A stretch of 64,000 nucleotides of DNA, from positions 62,001-126,000 of the forward strand of contig JAGGNK010012114.1 of the NCBI GenBank assembly GCA_017590115.1, read 5' to 3'. Of this stretch, positions 60,605 to 64,000 are shown piece after piece (position 1 is the first letter of the stretch; every line of letters starts with the position of its first letter). The notes beneath the pieces were generated by a model that worked only from the letters and a program-made list of their open reading frames with translations, searched no databases and had not been told where the DNA came from. The translations under genes and the position numbers were made by a program. The stretch is from Montifringilla adamsi (Eukaryota; Chordata; Aves; Passeriformes; Passeridae).

Positions 60605-60672
60605 TTTTCCTGTAAAAATCAAGGAAAATATTTCTGTAATCTCATTAGTGGGGGGTTTTTTTGTGCTTTCTG

Positions 60673-60700
60673 TTTTTTGTTTGTTTGTTTGTTTGTTTTG
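60673..60700 (+). repeat. (TTTG)n microsatellite
   Basis: About five TTTG units with T-rich edges, adjacent to a G6-T7 stretch at 60650-60662. Confidence 0.93.
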
Positions 60701-60993
60701 TAATGGACAAGGGAATGAACCATTGCTCCTGCTAAACTTTCAGGAATGTTATTAACATAGTCTGGGAAGATTTTAGTGAATACAAGTATTTACAGCAAAG
60801 AACAGTAGCAATTTTGAAATTTGATTTGTATTAGTATGGTGCTTCTGAGCTTTTCCTCACCAGCTGCTTGTGACATAACCACATCAAACTACAATCCAAT
60901 GTCCTCCCTGGGTGACCTCTTAGCCTGAATATTTTGAGTGCGTTTTTTGGCTTATCTTAGGTTTTGCAATCTAATCTCTGCTCCGTGTGGCTG

Positions 60994-61032
60994 AATTCCC
61001 TACTGGGAATTAATACCCTGTTAAAACAGGGT
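60994..61032. repeat. Two adjacent short perfect hairpins
   Basis: AATTCCC/GGGAATT (60994-61000 and 61005-61011, TACT loop) is followed 3 bases later by ACCCTGTT/AACAGGGT (61015-61022 and 61025-61032, AA loop). Both stems are perfect but short. Confidence 0.8.
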
Positions 61033-64000
61033 GTGAAAAAAGCCAAAGGAAAAAGACAGCCTTTAATAAATATAAGATGCCTCTCCAACTAATTTTAAAT
61101 TCAAGGATGTCTCCACATGAATAGATTCAAAGACAGAGAAACACACAATAACAGGTCTGGTTATACGGTTTGTTAAACACAAAATAGAGCTTTACAGCAT
61201 AGCCTCTGTTTCTGTCATGACTGAAAAAGTAATAACATGTTCAGAAAAGAACACTGTTTAATGAAGATGCATCTCATACAGGGAAAGAGAGGAAAGAAAT
61301 TCTTTTATCTAGGACGCCATAACAGACTCTATGAAAACATCCATACTCTTTTTATGTAGACTGCAGAGGAAAAAATAGTCAAGGCCTAATTAATGGTATA
61401 AGCCTGCTGCTAGTGGAAATTTTTCCTCTGTTAGACTCTGACCATTATGTTCTCTGACTTTCACCTCACGAGAGTCTTCTCCCTGGTAAAATATTCTGTG
61501 GGAAATCTAGCTTGTGTTTCTTTATTCAGGGGGAGATTTGAGATAACGTAAATTCAAATTGTATCCAGCTTACTTGGGAACAGGAGAAGTTTTCATAGAA
61601 GGAGAGAGGAAGGGAAAAAAGCAGAATCTAGCAAAAAAATCACAGATACGTGCAATAGACCAATCATTTCTTATTGTAGTGACAGTGACAGTAACTCTAT
61701 TGTATTCACCAGGGACTTATGCACTATCCAATTTTCCCTTGTATTTTAGTAGAATCTAGGGTAGCAAAAATATTTATACTTTAAATACATCTTGCTTATA
61801 TATATATAAAATAGATATAATAAACATCACTATCTACAAATTAATTTGTGCTAAATGCACTCCTTATGCCTTTTAAAACTATTTTAAACTATTTGGATAG
61901 CAGCGACTTTGGAGCCTGGAAAATGTCGAGAGCAAGGAAGTTCTTTGTAAGAGGAGTGTGATAAGAAAGGACAACTGATAGCAATGGTGTATCAGAAACT
62001 TCAAAGGTTTATGCCTTAGCAAAGGCATTTCCTACTGTGTTTTCTTACTTGCCAACACTTCCTCCCGAACCCCCAGGCAGAGTAACTGATCTCAGCTTAA
62101 ATATGTTGGTGAGTCAGGCAAGTATTTTGAAGAGTACTTTGAAATCAAAGGAATAAAGGTGGTTTAAATGAGAGGAATTATTCTGTCTTGCTGCCTGTTG
62201 TAAAGGACCAGTATAAGAGGGGGAATGTTTGAGTTGTTAAATGTAAGTGGAGGGCAAGGAAAAGAAGTGTGTTTACTGCATTATCAGCTGTGTGTTAAGT
62301 TTTCCATTGCCAATAATGAAACATCTTTACTGCCTGGATGCAGCTATCGCTGGTTGTTTGAAAACGTGTATAGGAATATGAGTATATTTTGAATTTCTAT
62401 TTATTGGACAGTTATTTTAAACTCTATATTAAATATCTTCAGTTTGACTTAGAATAATTTTTAAAATCATCACATGAAACCTTTCTAAACTTTGTAAAAA
62501 ATGGAAAGCACCCAGAAATATAATTTTTGACAAGTCAAATTTTTGAGTCAAAACTATATATACCATGTGTCACAGGTATCGAACTGTCTTTTGTCCTCCT
62601 ATTAGCATCTCTTTTGACTGTCTAGTCTAACAAAAAATCCCAATTCTTTCTTTTCCTTTTGATGCTGTGGTGAATTGTCAACTTGTGTGTCATGCTTGGG
62701 GAAAAAGAATTAAATGAAGGTGAGTGAAGGTCATCACACACACTTGATGTATGAGGGTGGGAGAAAACTAGGAGAAGGTGGGTTAAGTATTTTCCTTCTC
62801 CTTGTGAGATATTGTTGGGCTATAAGTGGTGGCTTGTGGATTTGGAGCCTGAGAGAAAGTTCTAGGAGGATCATTGTTTGTATGAATCAGGTTTATCATC
62901 CTTTCAGCCTGAAAAGCAGTGCTCGGGTCTGACATGGCCCTCAACCAGGATGTGCATGATGTGCCAAACTATAGAGGTGCTCTTAAAGTCAAAATGCAGC
63001 AGACACTGGGATGGGGGCAGGGAAAAGGAAATACAGCACAGTTTGAAGAAGCAAAGGTATTCCCTCTTTTATGAATTTTCCTTTCCTAAAACAAGGCTGA
63101 AAATTTCTCTTTCCTTGTCTGCACTTTGCATGCAGCTGCTAGATCCTAATATCTTCTCCAATGAACTCCTCTCATAGTAAAAATCCTTCTAAATGCAGTC
63201 ACAAATATTAGAGTAAAAATAAAAATTATCTACTAGGAGACATTTCTTATTTATTTAGAAAGTTTAATTACAAAAAGGCTTTCTGAGAAATAGGCAGTCT
63301 GCTCTTTAAAGAAAACCTTTATTAAAGAAACTGTCAGTGATTTGAAATTAAGTATGAAACCACAGTTTCCAAAGACAACATGAACAATTTATGTAATGTC
63401 ATATAGGAAAGCTGGCTTAAAAAAAATTTTATGAAAAGTCTGAACAGCTACCTTTAATTGAATAGAAGTAGATTATTCATCTTGAAATTAAATGTTTTTA
63501 AAGAGAGTTGTGGTATTAAGGACAGTCAAAAGCAGGCACTACCAACCTTTTCTTCTATGATGATGAAACTGAACACCACCTTTCAGTGAGGATGGGAGCT
63601 CTTGCATTTGTGAAGGAAATAGTGGTTTCAGTGTACAAAGGTCTTAGAGGCACTGTATTACTTCCTTAAGTCACAATTTATGACAGAATGAGACACTGAA
63701 AAAGATGTCAATCTATAAAATAAATTAAGTGTAATTAAATAGGGTAATGGGGCATATATAATGTGCACTTTTAAAAATATTGATGATTCATACTTAAAAT
63801 TGTGCTTCTACAAAAGTGCTTTAGTCATGGCATCACAAATGAATGAATCTTCATTCCATTTCTAACTGGCATTCATTTTAGACATCCCCATGGGGAAAGT
63901 AGGCATGAATAGTGGATGATCTCTGAACATTTCAAGACATTTCTCACATTAGAATAATATATTTTGATTTTTAGATTGGACTACATTTTCGTAAGGCATT

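Larger units (their letters stand above)
60610..64000. other. Unique non-coding sequence, no gene seen
   Basis: About 3.4 kb to the end of the window with no recognised transposable element. It contains a TTTG microsatellite (60673-60700), two small adjacent hairpins (60994-61032) and AT-rich tracts near 61797-61820. No exon could be supported. Confidence 0.5.

Noticed and set aside
1..64000. CRISPR array, tRNA, rRNA or operon-like gene cluster
   Set aside because: No regular repeat-spacer pattern, no cloverleaf-forming tRNA sequence and no closely packed reading frames were seen. The transposon content is avian.

Overview
The window looks like non-coding vertebrate nuclear DNA, almost certainly from a bird and probably a passerine. 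The case rests on the repeats. There are about a dozen fragments of CR1 LINE retrotransposons, many ending in the avian CR1 3' signature (copies of ATTCTRTG preceded by a 'CCTTCCAACCCAAAC'-type block). There are also three LTR remnants of a kind I recognise from songbird genomes. I see no mammalian SINE or L1 sequence and no prokaryotic gene organisation. Base composition is AT-rich and CpG-poor throughout, as expected for a gene desert or a very long intron.

Layout. 1-2008 is unique sequence. 2060-3043 is an assembly gap flanked by poly(A). 3.1-20 kb is mostly unique, with a small CR1 3' end at 3.2 kb, a CR1 3' end at 9.6 kb and two ancient CR1 copies at 10.9-11.4 and 14.0-14.5 kb. At 20.8 kb there is a (GGAA)n microsatellite. 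At 21.7 kb there is a perfect 19-bp inverted repeat. 22.4-22.8 kb is a plus-strand solo-LTR remnant. 23.4-24.9 kb is a nested CR1 cluster. 24.9-32.1 kb is unique. 32.1-32.7 kb is a CR1 keeping the C-terminal reverse-transcriptase ORF end. 35.0-36.2 kb is a plus-strand CR1 fragment with a mutated catalytic motif, abutting a minus-strand LTR remnant. 40.1-40.7 kb is a nearly full-length minus-strand solo LTR. 40.9-42.6 kb holds two more minus-strand CR1s, and 48.2-49.5 kb three CR1 pieces. 51.6-51.8 kb is a T/G low-complexity block. 53.25-53.33 kb is a tiny gap between two poly(C) runs. 60.2-60.6 kb is another CR1. The remainder is unique AT-rich DNA.

No host protein-coding exon, RNA gene, CRISPR array or operon could be supported. 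The open frames are short and mostly lack an ATG, cross runs of N, or lie inside repeats. I found no convincing new biological system. The best leads are perfect hairpins, nested transposon structures, suspected assembly duplications beside the gaps, and a few unique segments that may be conserved non-coding elements or an unannotated exon or promoter.
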